Notes: a model not told the origin generated them from the letters alone. 64,000 nt of DNA from Sceloporus undulatus (GCF_019175285.1 NC_056529.1:21937853-22001852); one strand, 5' to 3'. Counted from the first letter of the stretch, positions 1-47,558 are shown. Translations and numbers: made by a program.

Positions 1-888
1 ACTTTCCAAGCTCTGCCTTTGGCCCTGTAGGGACACTACTCAACTGTCAGCTTCTCCTTTTTGCTCCTGTTTGAGTAGCTTTAGAGATTTCCTTCCTTCT
101 CAGAAGAAACGGAAAAAAAGAAAGAAGAAAAGACTGATGCTAGCCCTCTTCTGGCATCAGAGCATAATCTAGATGGGCAGAGGGTAAATGGAGAGCTAGT
201 GAACAAATATTGACCCACAATCTGCCTGTGCTGCATCCCAGGAGCTCTTTTAAAAGAGCTAAGAGTTGGATCATTGAAATTGATGACAACCCTCCGTAGT
301 GCTGCAGGCGCAGGTGTTAACAAGGGAAATGGCAAGGCCACCGAAAACAGTTCTTTTATATAAATCAGGGTTGTTAAGAAAAGGCTCACAGCAGCTGCTG
401 CAGAAGCGAGCGTGATTTCTGAGCCACTTTGGAAGGGGAAAAAACATAAGACAGAAAGCGTAGACAGAGGTGACTGCTCTCTTCCTTTTGCTCCCCTGTG
501 TATTCTAGTTGGTGTACAGATTTACTGCTGAGAAAGAAATTGTGGAGGATCCATATCCCACCACCCACCCAGGCGATTCTTCCAGTGAAATATTTTCAGG
601 AGTCTAGGACTCATATTTAGGTCTCACTTTCTACATCTCCCAGTTTTGTTACCTAAGCACCCACAATTGCACAGCCATCTCTGGGGGTTTCCTTTATCCA
701 TAGGACACTTTTCAGTTTGGGGATGGTTAGATTAGGATGCGTTGTAACACCACACTAAGAATTCACTGGGGATGGGGGATATCCTTCTCAGGGATGTGCT
801 CCAAACAGCAGGCTGAGGGCAGATAGGGCCTGTAGTCCAGGGGCAGCTGGTGATTCCCATGAACTAAGGGGCTGTGCAAACCATCTTC

Positions 889-1008
889 TTAGGCTGAGAG
901 ACTGGGACTTGCCCACGGTCATCCAGTGGGTTTCCATGGCTAAGTTTGAACCCTGATCTGCCAGAGTCCTAGTCCAACACTCAAAGCACTACACCACACT
1001 GGCTTTTT
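889..1008 (-). repeat. tRNA-derived SINE fragment
   Basis: Reverse complement carries a tRNA-like head (A-box-like GTGTAGTG, B-box-like GGTTCAAAC) and the 'aacccactggatgacc' body seen in about a dozen other copies in the window. Tail truncated. Confidence 0.75.
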
Positions 1009-1240
1009 TGACAGTCCAGTACAACATAGCTAATAAATGCAACATATGCATTAGTAGTTTTTGGAATTGGTTTAAGGAATAGATTGAAAGGCTGTGGTGG
1101 CGTAGTTTATAGGAGTCTAGAAGACAATTCCTGACTTAGTCATGAAACTTCCTGGGTGTTCTTGGCTGGTTGCATTCTCTCAACTAGCCTTACCTGACCA
1201 TGCCAACCTCACAAGAGATTTTTTAAAGAAAAAGGATCAG

Positions 1241-1261
1241 GTGTGTGTGTGTGTGTGTGTG
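1241..1261. repeat. (TG)n microsatellite
   Basis: About ten TG dinucleotides. Confidence 0.95.
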
Positions 1262-2068
1262 ACATTGGTATTGATTGAACAAAGGGGCTGAATAAAAACA
1301 GACATCACAGCACTCTTCAGACTGAGATCAGGACCTGTGTATTTCAGGAGGATTTGCAAGCAGGCTGGTAAATATCTTATCATATTGTCAAGTCTGTTGC
1401 CACCAGAAAGGCAGAGCAGACCTAGAGAAGAAAGCAAATGGGCCTAGAGCTGTGAATTATTTATTTCCACCAATCCAACCACCAGACTATGGGGAGGGAG
1501 CGGGATAAAGCTCAGTAGGCCTCAGACAAAGGGATGCAACTGAGTGCTAATACATGCAAATTCATACACCTGGGGAAAGAAAATAAACAGCCCTGCCACA
1601 GATTGGTTCCAGGGAGTTATCTGGAAAGCAGTGAGTCTTGAACAACCTCAGAGCCCTAGCGAGAAGCTAATTAAGTCTGCGCTTGCAGAAGGAGCAGCCA
1701 GTTGGACAGAGGCAGCCCATCTTGTACCAACCTGATTTCAGGGCCAGAAGTCTCCTGCTGTGTTTGTGATGCTGGAGGAGGCATTGCAGCATGCCCCATG
1801 CTTCGCACACCTTCCCCTTGCTCTCCTCCTCTCCCCAAACAAAGAGGAGAGTGCGGTCGGTGAGTACAAGACCAGCCGGCATGATGCAGGTTGCATGGAG
1901 CTGCTTGTGTTCCTTTGTGCTGAGCACACATAGAAATGTGAGTTCTGTCATACGTGGGTTACATGTGTGTACTGTCAGAGGTGGGGAACCATTTGGCTTC
2001 CACATAGCCCTTTATCCACCATCCAACCCTGAACACACTCATCTGGTTTTAGAAATGAGCAGAGTGAG

Positions 2069-2112
2069 GCCTGGCTGATACTGGGATGGGAGATGCCCTG
2101 GTAATAACCAGG
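2069..2112 (+). repeat. 5S rRNA-like SINE fragment
   Basis: The stretch around GGATGGGAGA and CCTGGTAATA matches the 3' half of 5S rRNA (internal promoter C box region: cctggttagtacttggatg and gggagaccgcctgggaatac). Likely a 5S-derived SINE of the kind reported in lizards, or a 5S pseudogene. Confidence 0.6.
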
Positions 2113-3034
2113 GATCTCTCCAGTTAGGTTTAGGAAGGAAACTTTGCTAGAAGACACCCTGGAAAGCCTCTGTTGCCATTCCAGTTTCATATTGCTGGGC
2201 TTGGTAGATGCTGCATATGGCAGCTTCCTATGTTCTGGACCTCGTCTGTTTTCAGAAGTGAGGCAGGGAAAAGTCTGGCTAGTACTTGGCTGGGGAAATA
2301 GGAGGGTGTACCAGGGATGTTCAGATTGGTCCAGGGAAGAATCTGGCCTGAAAGCTCAGAGAGCTGCTCCTGCTGCCAGTCAGAGTTGACAATCCTGGGC
2401 TAGTGGTATTCCACCTCCAAGATTCTGTGTGTACACATTTCTGTACAGAAGACCTCAGGTTCAATAATTGATATCTTCCAAGTAGGACTAGGAAAGAATC
2501 CTGCCTGAAATCTTTCTGGTGCCAGTTGGAATTGACAGTTATAGCTAGATGACTGTGGACAGTGCCTCCCTTCCAAGCCCTCTTATAATGCAAGACAAGG
2601 AACTATGTTGAATACTGTGGTCCTGACCAATAGGTACCAACTCCCTCCTTGGTGTTGCGCATGGGACAAGATGTATAGTATTATCCATTTACTTTTCAGG
2701 AATGGAAGATCATATTGTCACCTCATTCATGGATTCCACAGACAGGAAACAGCCACATCAGGTGCTGCCTTCAGTTCCATTTTGGCAAGATGGGCAGGAT
2801 ATAAATCTAATTAATAAATACAGTAAACAAGAGTGCTTTGGACTCAGGGAGTGAGAAGCCACAAAGAGCAAAGAGGCAAATGAACATAATTTAACCAGGG
2901 GCTGTTGCATTTGTCCACTTCCTTACTGCATCATCATTTTTAAACAGTGTTGATGAGCCGATTGAATCCTTTCCAGGCTGCTATTTTTATTCCCCCTCCC
3001 AGGTTTTTTTCTTCCTTCTGTTAATCTTTTCTAG

Positions 3035-38837
<35,803 letters not shown>

Positions 38838-39360
38838 GCATCTCCTGATCTTCACACACCTGACCTGCTGTAAAGCTGCTGCTGCTGCCGCCTGTCAACG
38901 GGAGATTTGGCTGCAGCCACTGCTTCCGCATCTGATGATCATATTTTGTCAGGAAGAAGAGGGCCCAGAAGGACTTCTCTTCTCTACAGGGCTTTCCCTC
39001 CTCTTTTCCTCGGGGTTATAGCAATAATCTTTTGCAAACGCAACCCTCTCCAGAGAGGTGGAATCAAGACGTAGTGATCTAAGTCTAGATCAAATATCAG
39101 AGCTGAAGAAGAGACTGCCTTACTTTTCACCCACCGTAAGTTTGTTGAGAAACGAATTCTCACACATTCATGGCTGTTACTTCTCCCTTCCTAAATGGCC
39201 CCAAATGGGTTGAGCTGAGAATCAAAAGGAGGTAGGCTCAGGATCTGGTGACACACTTTTTTGTGTCACCTACAAACATTAAGGGTTGATGTATTAGTAT
39301 TAAGCAGTTCCAGCAGATGTCCATTCTTGCTTAAATTTGGTAAAGGGGACACTTCAGAAG

Positions 39361-39611
39361 AGCCAGCGTTTTGTAGCAATTTAAGTGTTGGTCTACAACT
39401 CTGGAGACCAGAGTCAAGATCGTCACTTAGCCATAGAAACCCACTGAATAACCTCTCTCAGATCATCCAAGGATGCAACACTCTCTCAGTCTCAGAGGAA
39501 GGCAATGGCAACCCTCCACTGAACAAATCTTGCCAAGAAAACCCCATTATAGGGTTGCTTTAGGGTCACTGTAAGCCAGAAATGACTTGAAAGCACACAA
39601 CAACAGCAACA
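39361..39611 (+). repeat. tRNA-derived SINE, near full length
   Basis: Head AGCCAGCGTTTTGTAGCAAT, body 'gtctcagaggaaggcaatgg', tail 'gaaatgacttgaaagcacac' then AACAACAGCAACA. Confidence 0.8.
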
Positions 39612-40652
39612 GAAATGAGAAAAACCACAGCAAAGCTGCTTTTGGGGAGCCTGGGTCATTTTCTCCCAGGGATTTGGGGTGACAAGCTGATTTGCAACAT
39701 GGCTGAGGACCAAGATTCAATTCTGCTAATGTTCAATTCTGGCCTCTGTCAAAAGCATTGAGGAGCACTGAGGAAGATGGAGAGAGAACACAAAGCCAAG
39801 CTTGGCAGAGGTCCTCTGGATGTGTTGGTTGGGGGATTCTGGGAGTTGCAGTCCAAAAAACCACTCTTCCAAGCTCTGCAAATGAGAGCCTCCATCGTTG
39901 TAACATTCCTTTCATGATTATGATCCCAAATGGTTTCAACTGTACATTTCTATGAAGTGCCAAAGCTTATGAAGGAGCAACTGCTTTTTGTGGTAACTGG
40001 AAGAGTGTCTCTGTGTGTCTCTGTCTAAAATTACGGCATATTTCTCTAACTTATGGTAAGATGCTGCTGTTGGGTTTGTAATGTGATTGTATTGCAGAGT
40101 TGTAAGAAATGAAGGCCAATGTAATACCTGACCTGCTGCCATGTGTGTTTTTCTGAATGTCTGCGTCGAATGAAACGGTGGCAGCAATGTCCAAAATCTT
40201 TCTTGAACGCCCTACATTTTGCAGTGCTTTGTCGTCCTTAGGACATCTGGGAAATGCAGAGAGCCGAGATCCAAAGGGGCAACTATTTGGCCTTTTTATC
40301 CTCCGCACTCAAGGTTGTTGTCCTCTCCTGTGAAGAAGGGAAGGGATGCAAGGAAGAACTGACGAAACAGCCCTATTCCTAATTCCTAGCAGCGTAAAGA
40401 TGAAGGCATTGACTGCCGTCCCTCCTTCTCTGGACCCTTTGCCTCCCTTGGGACAGAAGCACTGACCAAGCCTCTGCTTCAAGTGTGTTTCTCCGCTTGC
40501 TAAGGCCTGGGCAGCTGCTGGGGAAAGAAAATGCCTTTCCTGGTAGCCGAGGGGATCATTTGTCTTGGGGGAAATCCTCATCTTCCCAGGGACAGCTGTG
40601 AAAACATCATCATCATCATCATCTTTGTTGCTCTGTTTTATGCAGCTTTTTA

Positions 40653-40800
40653 AGGTCCAAAACTGCAGAAATAATGGAGTTTGAGAGCGCTTTAAGTACT
40701 GCCCTGGCTCAGTGCTAGGGAATTCTGGGAATTGTAGTTTATTCTACCACCAGAAGCTCTCTTACAGAGAAAGCTAAATGTCTCACAAAATGTAGTCAGA
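40653..40800. mobile_element. MITE B copy (partial)
   Basis: 'ggtccaaaactgcagaaata' left end, then 'gggaattctgggaattgtag'; the right half stops at 'atgtctcacaaaatgtag'. Confidence 0.7.
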
Positions 40801-41606
40801 CTTTGTCTAGTTTGAACGTATAAAGTTCTTTGTGGTCATTATTTTGGTTCCCTTTATGTCCAGCATTAAGCCTTGCCTTTGCACTTCCTTCTTTGACCTT
40901 CCTTAGCAGTTGTTCCAGGTCTTGGAGGTTCTTTCTCTGCTAGGATTATGGCGTTGTCAGCATATTGATCCTGGCGGGATATAAATGGATTATTGTTGTT
41001 GTTATTATTATTATTATTATCATCATCGTTCTATCTCAGATTGTTGATGTTTCTTCCTCCTATTTCCATTCCTCCCTCTTCCATCTCCTAGTACCTTCCT
41101 TACCTTAGGTGTTTTATGATCCCACCTCGGTGCTCCCCTTCCCTGGAGCCACTTTCTCCCTTATATTGCACCCAAAATCAGATTCAGGAAGGATCCTGTG
41201 CTTCCTACAAGCACCTTAGAATCTGAATTATATTATGATAAAAATACTACATTTGGGCTTCTGTCGATCTGAGCCAATAGGTTGAACAAACAGGGTGATA
41301 AAGGGCAGCCTTCCCTGGCCACTTTGGCAATTGGGAACCACTCTGCTTCTCCATGTTCTGCTCTAACAGGAGCCTTTCCTTATCAGGACTGTCAGATGCA
41401 GGGGCAGCTCCAGGCCTTTTGGGTGCCTTCCATAGCTTTTCCTGACCTCTTCTAGGCAAGAATTAAGCGGCTCTTCTTAAAACATCCCCATTGGCCTTAA
41501 GCCAGTCCCAGCGCCCCTCCCAGCCAGGAGCAATGGTCCATTCCAGGGACTTCCCTGCTTCCCCTCTCCATCTGGCTCAAATGGTTTCTCCCTTTGGGTC
41601 TCTCTG

Positions 41607-41616
41607 GCGCATGCGC
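41607..41616. promoter_or_regulatory. APRT: NRF1-type palindrome at the APRT start
   Basis: GCGCATGCGC, a perfect NRF1 core, lies 17 bases before the APRT start codon. NRF1 sites usually sit near the start site of TATA-less housekeeping genes, so transcription probably begins close by. No TATA box is seen. Binding is inferred. Confidence 0.55.
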
Positions 41617-41632
41617 GCATCTTGATGCAACC

Positions 41633-41730
41633 ATGAGCACAAAGCAGCAGCAAGAGGAGGAGAAGAGGCGCCTGGTCCGGGAAAGGGTCCGGGATTTCCC
41701 AGACTTCCCCTCTCCAGGGGTGCTTTTCCG
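41633..41730 (+). CDS. APRT: APRT exon 1
   Basis: Encodes [20 protein letters not shown] then [12 protein letters not shown] plus two bases of Arg. Donor CCG/GTAAGT. Two very short out-of-frame ATG ORFs sit just upstream (41611-41625 and 41625-41636). Confidence 0.94.
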
Positions 41731-44700
41731 GTAAGTGGGACCGGAGAAGGAATGCCCTCTACATATGCTCAGAAACCCTCTTTTGGAAGGCCCTAAAACT
41801 TGTGATGCAGTCACAAGAGGTTGCCTCCCCTCCCTTGGGGCCTTCCAGAAATGTCCCTGAGCATGTGCAGAGGGCAATTTCCCCCCCCCCACTTTTGAGA
41901 ACTTCCCCCCAAAGTGCTCCTGAGCATGTGCAGAGGCCGTTCCCCTCTTTTAAGACCTCAAAAAACAGTTCCCCCTCCCTTTGAAGACTCTGAAAACTGC
42001 TCCTGAGCATGTGCAAAAGCCAGCCCTCCCCACAAGAGTGCTCCTGAGCATGAGCAGAGGGCTTTTCCTCCCATGTGCCTGCAAGGTAGAAATGGGAGCA
42101 AAGTGGAGGGGAGGGGAGTCGGTGAAGAAGAGCAATACATGGTTTGACGTCAAAATTGGATCAGCTTAAACCCTGCTTTGAACCAGAAGAAGAAGAAGAA
42201 GAGGAGGAGGAGCCCTTTTCGTTTCTTTGCCTTTTTAATGCAGCAGAAGCTATAAACACCGTTGGAGCGCAGAGCTGTCTTGGGAGATGTGTCCATGTTC
42301 TGGAAGGGTTCATTCCTGATGTTTCCTCTTCAGAGGTGCAGATGTTCTCTGAAGATGCCAAAGCCACAGATGCTGGCGAAATGTCAGATACAAACTTCTA
42401 GAACAGTGATGGCAAACCTTTTACAGACCGAGTGCCCAAATTGCAACCCCAAACCCCACTTATTCATCACAAAGTGACTGAGCGTGTGCCCACAGAGAGG
42501 GCTCTGAGTGCCACCTCTGGCACGCGTGCCATAGGCTCGCCATCACTGTTCTAGAACATGGCCACATAGCCCCAAAAACCCCCAAACCCTATGGATGCCG
42601 GCCATGAAAGCCTTGGACTTCCCATTGCCTTAGGGGAGTCTGCCTCCCTCTCCCCAAGTGAGAAGGGAACATACATCATTTGACAACGGTGTTTGTCTAG
42701 TGGCACACTTCCGTCTTGATGAAACCTTTCCCCCCTTTTTCTAGAGACATCACCCCTCTCTTGAAGGACCCTCTCGCCTTTAAGGCGGCCATCGATCTCC
42801 TGGAAGCCCACGTCAAGGCTTCCCACCCGAAATTCGATTACGTCGCAGGTGAGTCAATGGGTCGTCCTCCATCATCCTCATCAATATCACCATCAGGAGA
42901 CAAAGGGAAGGCATTGCCCCTCCAAATAAGCATTCTCCCCCCATGAAATTTTCCTTCATTCCCCAAATTTCTAGCGCTCCAGAGAGATTGAAAATGGTTT
43001 ACACCTAGAACTCTTCTAATCTGCCGTGTTTGCATGCTTGGGATGCGTCCGCATTGTAGCATCAATGCACTCTGACTGCTTTAACTGCCACAGCTCAGTG
43101 CTATGGAATCCTGGGATTTGTAGCTTTGAGAGCCTTCTGTCAGAGAGCTCTGGTGCCACAACAAAATGCAAACCCTGGGTTTTCATAGGACGGAGCTGGA
43201 GCAGTTAAAGCGGTGTCAGACTGCATTCATTTTGCAGCATGGCCACAACCACTGAATTTGTCTTCAGGCCATTTCCGCTTATATATCTATGTGTGTATTG
43301 TGTGCCTTCATTACAAAGGCGATCCTTTCATGGGGTTTTCTTGTCAAGAGTTGTTCAGAGGTTTGTCATTGCCTTCCCTTGAGGCTGAGAGAGTGTGACT
43401 TGCCCAAGGTGACCCAGTGGGTTTCATGACTGAGCTGGGAATCAAACCCTGGTCTCCAGAGCCATAGTCCAAAATTCAAACCACTATGCCACACTGGCTC
43501 CCTCATTTAAAGGGACAACATTTTGATTTGGGGGGCAATCTAGTTCACTGTTATCAACTCTGGTCAGCAGCAATGGTGCCAAAGTCTGGCTTTCCTCCCC
43601 TTGAGAACAGACTTCATTATTTGCTCTGCTTCTTCTAGGTCTCGATTCCCGGGGCTTCCTTTTCGGACCGTCTTTGGCACAGAGGTTAGGAGTCGGATTT
43701 GTGCTAATCCGGAAAAAAGGCAAACTCCCGGGTCCCACGGAGTCTGTCTCCTACACTCTCGAATATGGCAAGGTAATTCTGTTGATTCGTGGGCTGGTGC
43801 AAGGAGAAGAATCATAGAGTTGGAAGAGACCCCAAGGACCACCCAATCCAACCCCATTTTGCCATGCAGGAAGTCACAATCAAAGCATCCCCCACAGATG
43901 GCCATCCAGCCTCTGTTTAAAAACCTTCAGAGAGGGAGTCTCCATCTTAAGAAAGTGAAGCAAACTCTCTAAATCCCCGGGAACATATCCAGGGGTAGCT
44001 GTGTTGGCCATATAGCAAAGTACAGTCACACCCAAAATCCGCAGAACAACTATACCTTTATTGGGCCAACCAAAATGCACAAGATCTATGTGGCAAGATT
44101 TTGACGTTCCTGCATGTCTTGTCTCCTGTAGGCAGAGCTTGAGGTCCAGAGTGATGCGGTCAAGCCAGGCCAGAAGGTGATCCTGATCGACGACCTTCTG
44201 GCCACAGGAGGTAAGAGTCTTGTACAGTTGCCGCCCGTTGTGTGTTGTGATGCCCAGGATGACCAGTGGCTCCTTTCGCCAATTCCCAGCTTTCTGCATT
44301 ATATATTTTCAAAGCTAGAGGATCCAACTATGGCTCCTTTAGTCATCCTAGCAAACCTAAGGGGGTGACCCAAAACCATCACAGTACATGGGTGTGCATA
44401 TACACATCTGTGGTCTTATGGCAAGCCCATACATTTCATGGGGTTTTCTTAGGCAAGGACTCTTCAGAGGTGGCTTTGCCAGTTCTTTCATCTGAAATAG
44501 AGTCTGATATTCCCCGACAGTCTCCCATCCAGTCCTTTGCAGCTTGCGAAGTTATGCGCAGCCCTGTGTAGCAACATTTGGAAATTCCCCCAGAAGGAAA
44601 AATAAATAAATTGGGTAATTTGAAAATCTTCTAGAAAGAGGAAGAATGAGTCACAGGCTTTTCTCGTATGTGGCATCTGAGCTTGGCCAAATATGTCTCC

Positions 44701-45511
44701 ACAGCCAGGAAGGGATGGAAAAATCATAGCATGGTGAAGTGAAAATGTCTATTTTGAGGAGTCCAACTTACATATTGTACTGAACTTTCCTTTCCATAGA
44801 TAGGTTGAGTTTCCCAATTTTGTTGCTCTTGTTCTGATGGTTGAACACATTACAGCTTCCTTGTTGTCGATATCGATGCTTCTACAGTTGATATACTTAA
44901 CCCTAGTCTAATATTGTGGAGCCAGCATGGCATAGTGGTTTGAGCACTGGCCTATGACTCTGGAGACCAGGGCTTTATTCTGAGCTCGGCCATTAAACCC
45001 ACTGGGTGACCATGGACAAGTCACACTCTCTCAGCCGCCTTTGAACAAACTTTGCAAAAAAAGAAAACAGAAACGACTTGAAAGCACACAATAAGTAAGA
45101 TTTATTAGCAAATAGTGGAATGGATTCTGGGGCATTCTTATATTTGACCTTGGGCAAGTCATATTCTTTCAGCCTTGGAAGAAGGCAATGTTTGCAACCC
45201 TCCTCTGAACAAATTTTGCTATGATAGTAGTCTTAGGGTTGGAAATGACTCAAAAGGCAATGACAAATAGTGTCCCAAAATGGCTGTGATGGCAGCAAGA
45301 TCAGTGGAAGGAGGATGTTATATTTGTAGCCTCTGTTAACAGGTTGTCTTTTCTCCTCTTTGACCCAGGGACGATGCGTGCTGCCTGTGAGCTGATGTCC
45401 AAGCTTCAGGCCCAGATCCTGGACTGCATTGTGCTCATCGAGCTGACGTTCCTCAAAGGGGCCGAAGCCCTCAAGCCGTTCCCCTTCTATTCACTCCTGA
45501 AGTACGACTGA
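41633..45511 (+). CDS. APRT: APRT, adenine phosphoribosyltransferase (complete, 5 exons)
   Basis: Cytosolic purine-salvage enzyme that makes AMP from adenine and PRPP. Exons 41633-41730, 42745-42848, 43639-43772, 44132-44210, 45369-45511 join in phase to 558 bp, 185 aa (human 180). Seen: N-terminal [18 protein letters not shown], the [10 protein letters not shown] segment, the flexible-loop region RKKGKLPGP, and the PRPP-binding motif [16 protein letters not shown] spanning exons 4-5, ending LKYD. The start is the ATG giving [10 protein letters not shown], about five residues longer than human. It lies about 2.8 kb after GALNS on the same strand and is convergent with CDT1, as in human. No defects seen. 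Confidence 0.97.
41763..42065. repeat. dispersed short repeat in APRT intron 1
   Basis: CTGAGCATGTGCAGAGG or close variants recur at about 41857, 41921, 42002 and 42044, with an inverted relic near 41763, separated by pyrimidine-rich spacers of unequal length. Confidence 0.6.
42187..42212. repeat. (GAA/GAG)n repeat
   Basis: About nine purine triplets in APRT intron 1. Confidence 0.9.
42281..42619. mobile_element. MITE A interrupted by a hAT MITE
   Basis: Left part 'gtccatgttctggaagggtt', right part 'ctagaacatggccacatagc' and end 'ggccatgaaagccttggact'. The insert at 42404-42548 splits it in APRT intron 1. Confidence 0.8.
42404..42548. mobile_element. hAT-type MITE with 8-bp target duplication
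   Basis: Starts CAGTGATGGCAAACC and ends GCTCGCCATCACTG (inverted termini). Exact 8-bp duplication TTCTAGAA at 42396-42403 and 42549-42556. 145 bp, non-autonomous. Confidence 0.88.
42745..42848 (+). CDS. APRT: APRT exon 2
   Basis: After TTTTTCTAG. Encodes [20 protein letters not shown] and [14 protein letters not shown]. Donor GCAG/GTGAGT, phase 1. Confidence 0.95.
43042..43245. mobile_element. MITE B copy
   Basis: Both halves present: 'gctcagtgctatggaatcct' and 'ggagctggagcagttaaagc'. Ends decayed. APRT intron 2. Confidence 0.7.
43290..43501 (-). repeat. tRNA-derived SINE
   Basis: Head on - strand GAGCCAGTGTGGCATAGTGG; body 'aacccactgggtcaccttgg'. APRT intron 2. Confidence 0.82.
43639..43772 (+). 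CDS. APRT: APRT exon 3
   Basis: Encodes [40 protein letters not shown] and [12 protein letters not shown] is the conserved APRT segment near the adenine site. Phase 0 donor CAAG/GTAATT. Confidence 0.96.
43810..43955 (-). mobile_element. CR1 LINE 3' end
   Basis: 'gaatcatagagttggaagag' and 'agatggccatccagcctctg' match the CR1 3' UTR reversed. APRT intron 3. Confidence 0.9.
44132..44210 (+). CDS. APRT: APRT exon 4
   Basis: Encodes [20 protein letters not shown] then DLLATG. The [13 protein letters not shown]-binding signature is split by the next intron. Donor GGAG/GTAAGA, phase 1. Confidence 0.96.
44405..44515 (-). repeat. tRNA-derived SINE fragment
   Basis: Only the 3' body 'tttcatggggttttcttagg' and neighbouring bases remain. 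APRT intron 4. Confidence 0.55.
44919..45266 (+). repeat. two adjacent tRNA-derived SINE pieces
   Basis: A copy from GAGCCAGCATGGCATAGTGG to 'gaaacgacttgaaagcacac' (44919-45095) and a second, headless copy at 45147-45266 in the same direction. APRT intron 4. Confidence 0.75.
45369..45511 (+). CDS. APRT: APRT exon 5
   Basis: Encodes [20 protein letters not shown] through [20 protein letters not shown] and YSLLKYD-stop. The acceptor is TGACCCAG. Confidence 0.96.
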
Positions 45512-47404
45512 AGGACGCCTGGGAGATCGGCAGCTCCATGCTTCAGTTAAAATCAGCAGGTAGAAAAAGCTACCTTTTCTGGCCTTCATTTTGCAGACTC
45601 CCCAGCCAGTTCGGCCGGTGGCTGTGATGACCTGGGAGATTTGGGGCGCCGCAGTCCAAAAAGCAGCATTCCCAAACCACCATTCTGTCATCATCGGCAT
45701 GAAATCTCATACACTTCAGCTGCATCCTGCCAGATTTCATCATATTATTTCTGCTTTTCTTGAATCATCCAAACATGGAATCACCTGAACCTCCTCTTTT
45801 TTCCAATTCACCATCGCTCTCATTTAACGGGAGCTAGTTAGTCAATTAATCATGGACTTAAGCGTGTCTGGGCTTTGCTATGTATGTAAATCCAACACAG
45901 AAGAGTTCATTTATTTCCAAGTTTATATTTTTTAAATAAAAAAGATACAAGCACAACATCATTGACTCAACATATTGGTTGGTCCCATTGATTCAATGGA
46001 TCTAATGCAGGGGGAATGAACAGAAACCAGACCTAATACTTCCAAGCTATGAATTGCACTTATCCATTATCACAGGCTATTATAATAACATGTTCAGAGA
46101 TCAGCAAATTATGGTGCAATTACACCCTGGTTGTGAATGTCAAAGTACTTTCTCTGAATAACCCAGAGCCTCCAACCAGAGACGCTGGTCTTGGAAGTCC
46201 ACCAGCAAAATCTGGCAGATCAAAGGTTGAGGCCTTTGCTCAAAGTGAAATTCTGCATACGTTGCAATGGCTACAGGGAAGCTTATCTAAAAGGGAGTTT
46301 TAATCAGACAGCTCTCCAGGTGATGTTAGACAGCAGCTCTGATGAATGGAGAGGGATGATGGGAGATGCAGTCAAGCATCATCTGGAGGCTTGGAGCACA
46401 AGGGTGGAAGTAATCCATGCTTATGAAATGCACAATTTTTGTTCTAATTTATTCATCTCTCTTGCATGTTGGCTTTATTACAGAAGTGGTTGATCTTTCT
46501 AATTCCCTAAAACTAGACTCCGCTGTTCTTTATGTGTTCTTGGACCACAACTCCCATCAGCCCTAACCAATGGCAAGGAAAAATGGCCCCGGAAAATTGG
46601 GTGCCTCCCTCCTCTCACTGAACTAGGAATATAAATTACAGGGTGGGAACCATATGCTGCACCTCCCAGCATCCACCACCACTGGCTATATGCACAAGGG
46701 CTAATGGGAGTGGCAGTCCCAACCCACTTTTAGCAATGCAAGTAGTCAGCCTTCCACGTTGGTGCTCCAAGTCATAGGTTCTGCATGCCTTTTGCCAAAG
46801 GCAAGCAAAGAAAATAGGTAACTCCTGTGATATAACAAGAAGCCTGGAAAATAGGTAATGACTTTGACAAAACAAGAAGCCCTCTCCAGTACATGCCAGT
46901 CAACAGAACATTTAATGCCTAAGTTCATACTAACTTTTCACACTTCAGAATGGACCCTTTTTAAAAAAAGAAAGAATGTATTTATCCCCATCACTTACAA
47001 ACTTTAAAAAAGAAAAATGCAGAGGGAGCGGGTTCCAGTTCCTGGAAAAGCCTCCCCCACCCTTTGCATTTTGCTCTGATAATGGGAAATTGCATCACTT
47101 TTTTAAGAACATACATTTTTTGTGCTCTTGCAGAGGCACCCATTCTCTTCGCTTGTCCCCCAAATTCAGCCCCCCAAAAAAAGCTCAGTCAGAGGAAGAT
47201 CATTCCAAAAATATTTAAAAATGTAAAAACCAGAGGAGAGGAAGAGGCTTGGACCTCTAACAGGAATGGCAACTGCAAGCAAGTTGAATTTCTGGGCACA
47301 TGGCAGCACTGTCCTCTAGCGGTCAGTTTGAAAGTTTACAGCTGACCAAAAGGAAGGAGAAAGCAGCCAGCAGTAAAAACAACAGGAGCATTCAGACAGA
47401 AAGG
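45512..47404. other. APRT-CDT1 convergent spacer
   Basis: Contains the APRT 3' UTR to about 45960, gttgtagtcc-type scraps (45600, 46540, 46670) and otherwise unassigned sequence. No exon recognised. Confidence 0.65.
45935..45940 (+). terminator. APRT: APRT poly(A) signal AATAAA
   Basis: Canonical AATAAA about 420 bases after the APRT stop, within an A/T-rich stretch. It would give a 3' UTR of roughly 440 bases. Cleavage site not visible directly. Confidence 0.6.
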
Positions 47405-47424
47405 TGAGTATTCCTGTTTTTACC

Positions 47425-47430
47425 TTTATT
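47425..47430 (-). terminator. CDT1: CDT1 poly(A) signal AATAAA
   Basis: AATAAA on the - strand about 130 bases beyond the CDT1 stop, the first one met. It implies a short 3' UTR of about 150 bases. Confidence 0.55.
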
Positions 47431-47558
47431 GCTGCATCTACATTAAAGCGGAAAGGAAAAAAACCCTGAAACCTCTTTGGGTAAAACTCATCTGGGAGGA
47501 TCTGGTGACCGTGCTGCTCTTTGCAAGTCTTAACTGCTGGGGAATTGTTACTTCCGAT

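Larger units (their letters stand above)
1..3034. other. GALNS upstream intron (partial)
   Basis: No coding exon was recognised. It contains a SINE remnant (889-1008), a TG microsatellite (1241-1261), a 5S-rRNA-like piece (2069-2112) and surrounding repeats ending in a 'gcagcttcctatgttctg'-type tail near 2230 and a related stretch at 2330-2590. Confidence 0.7.
38838..41632. other. GALNS-APRT intergenic spacer
   Basis: 2.8 kb. Contains the GALNS 3' UTR at its left, a + strand SINE (39361-39611), a MITE B copy (40653-40800), an L2-type tail (40960-41030) and the APRT proximal promoter at the right. No gene recognised. Confidence 0.7.
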
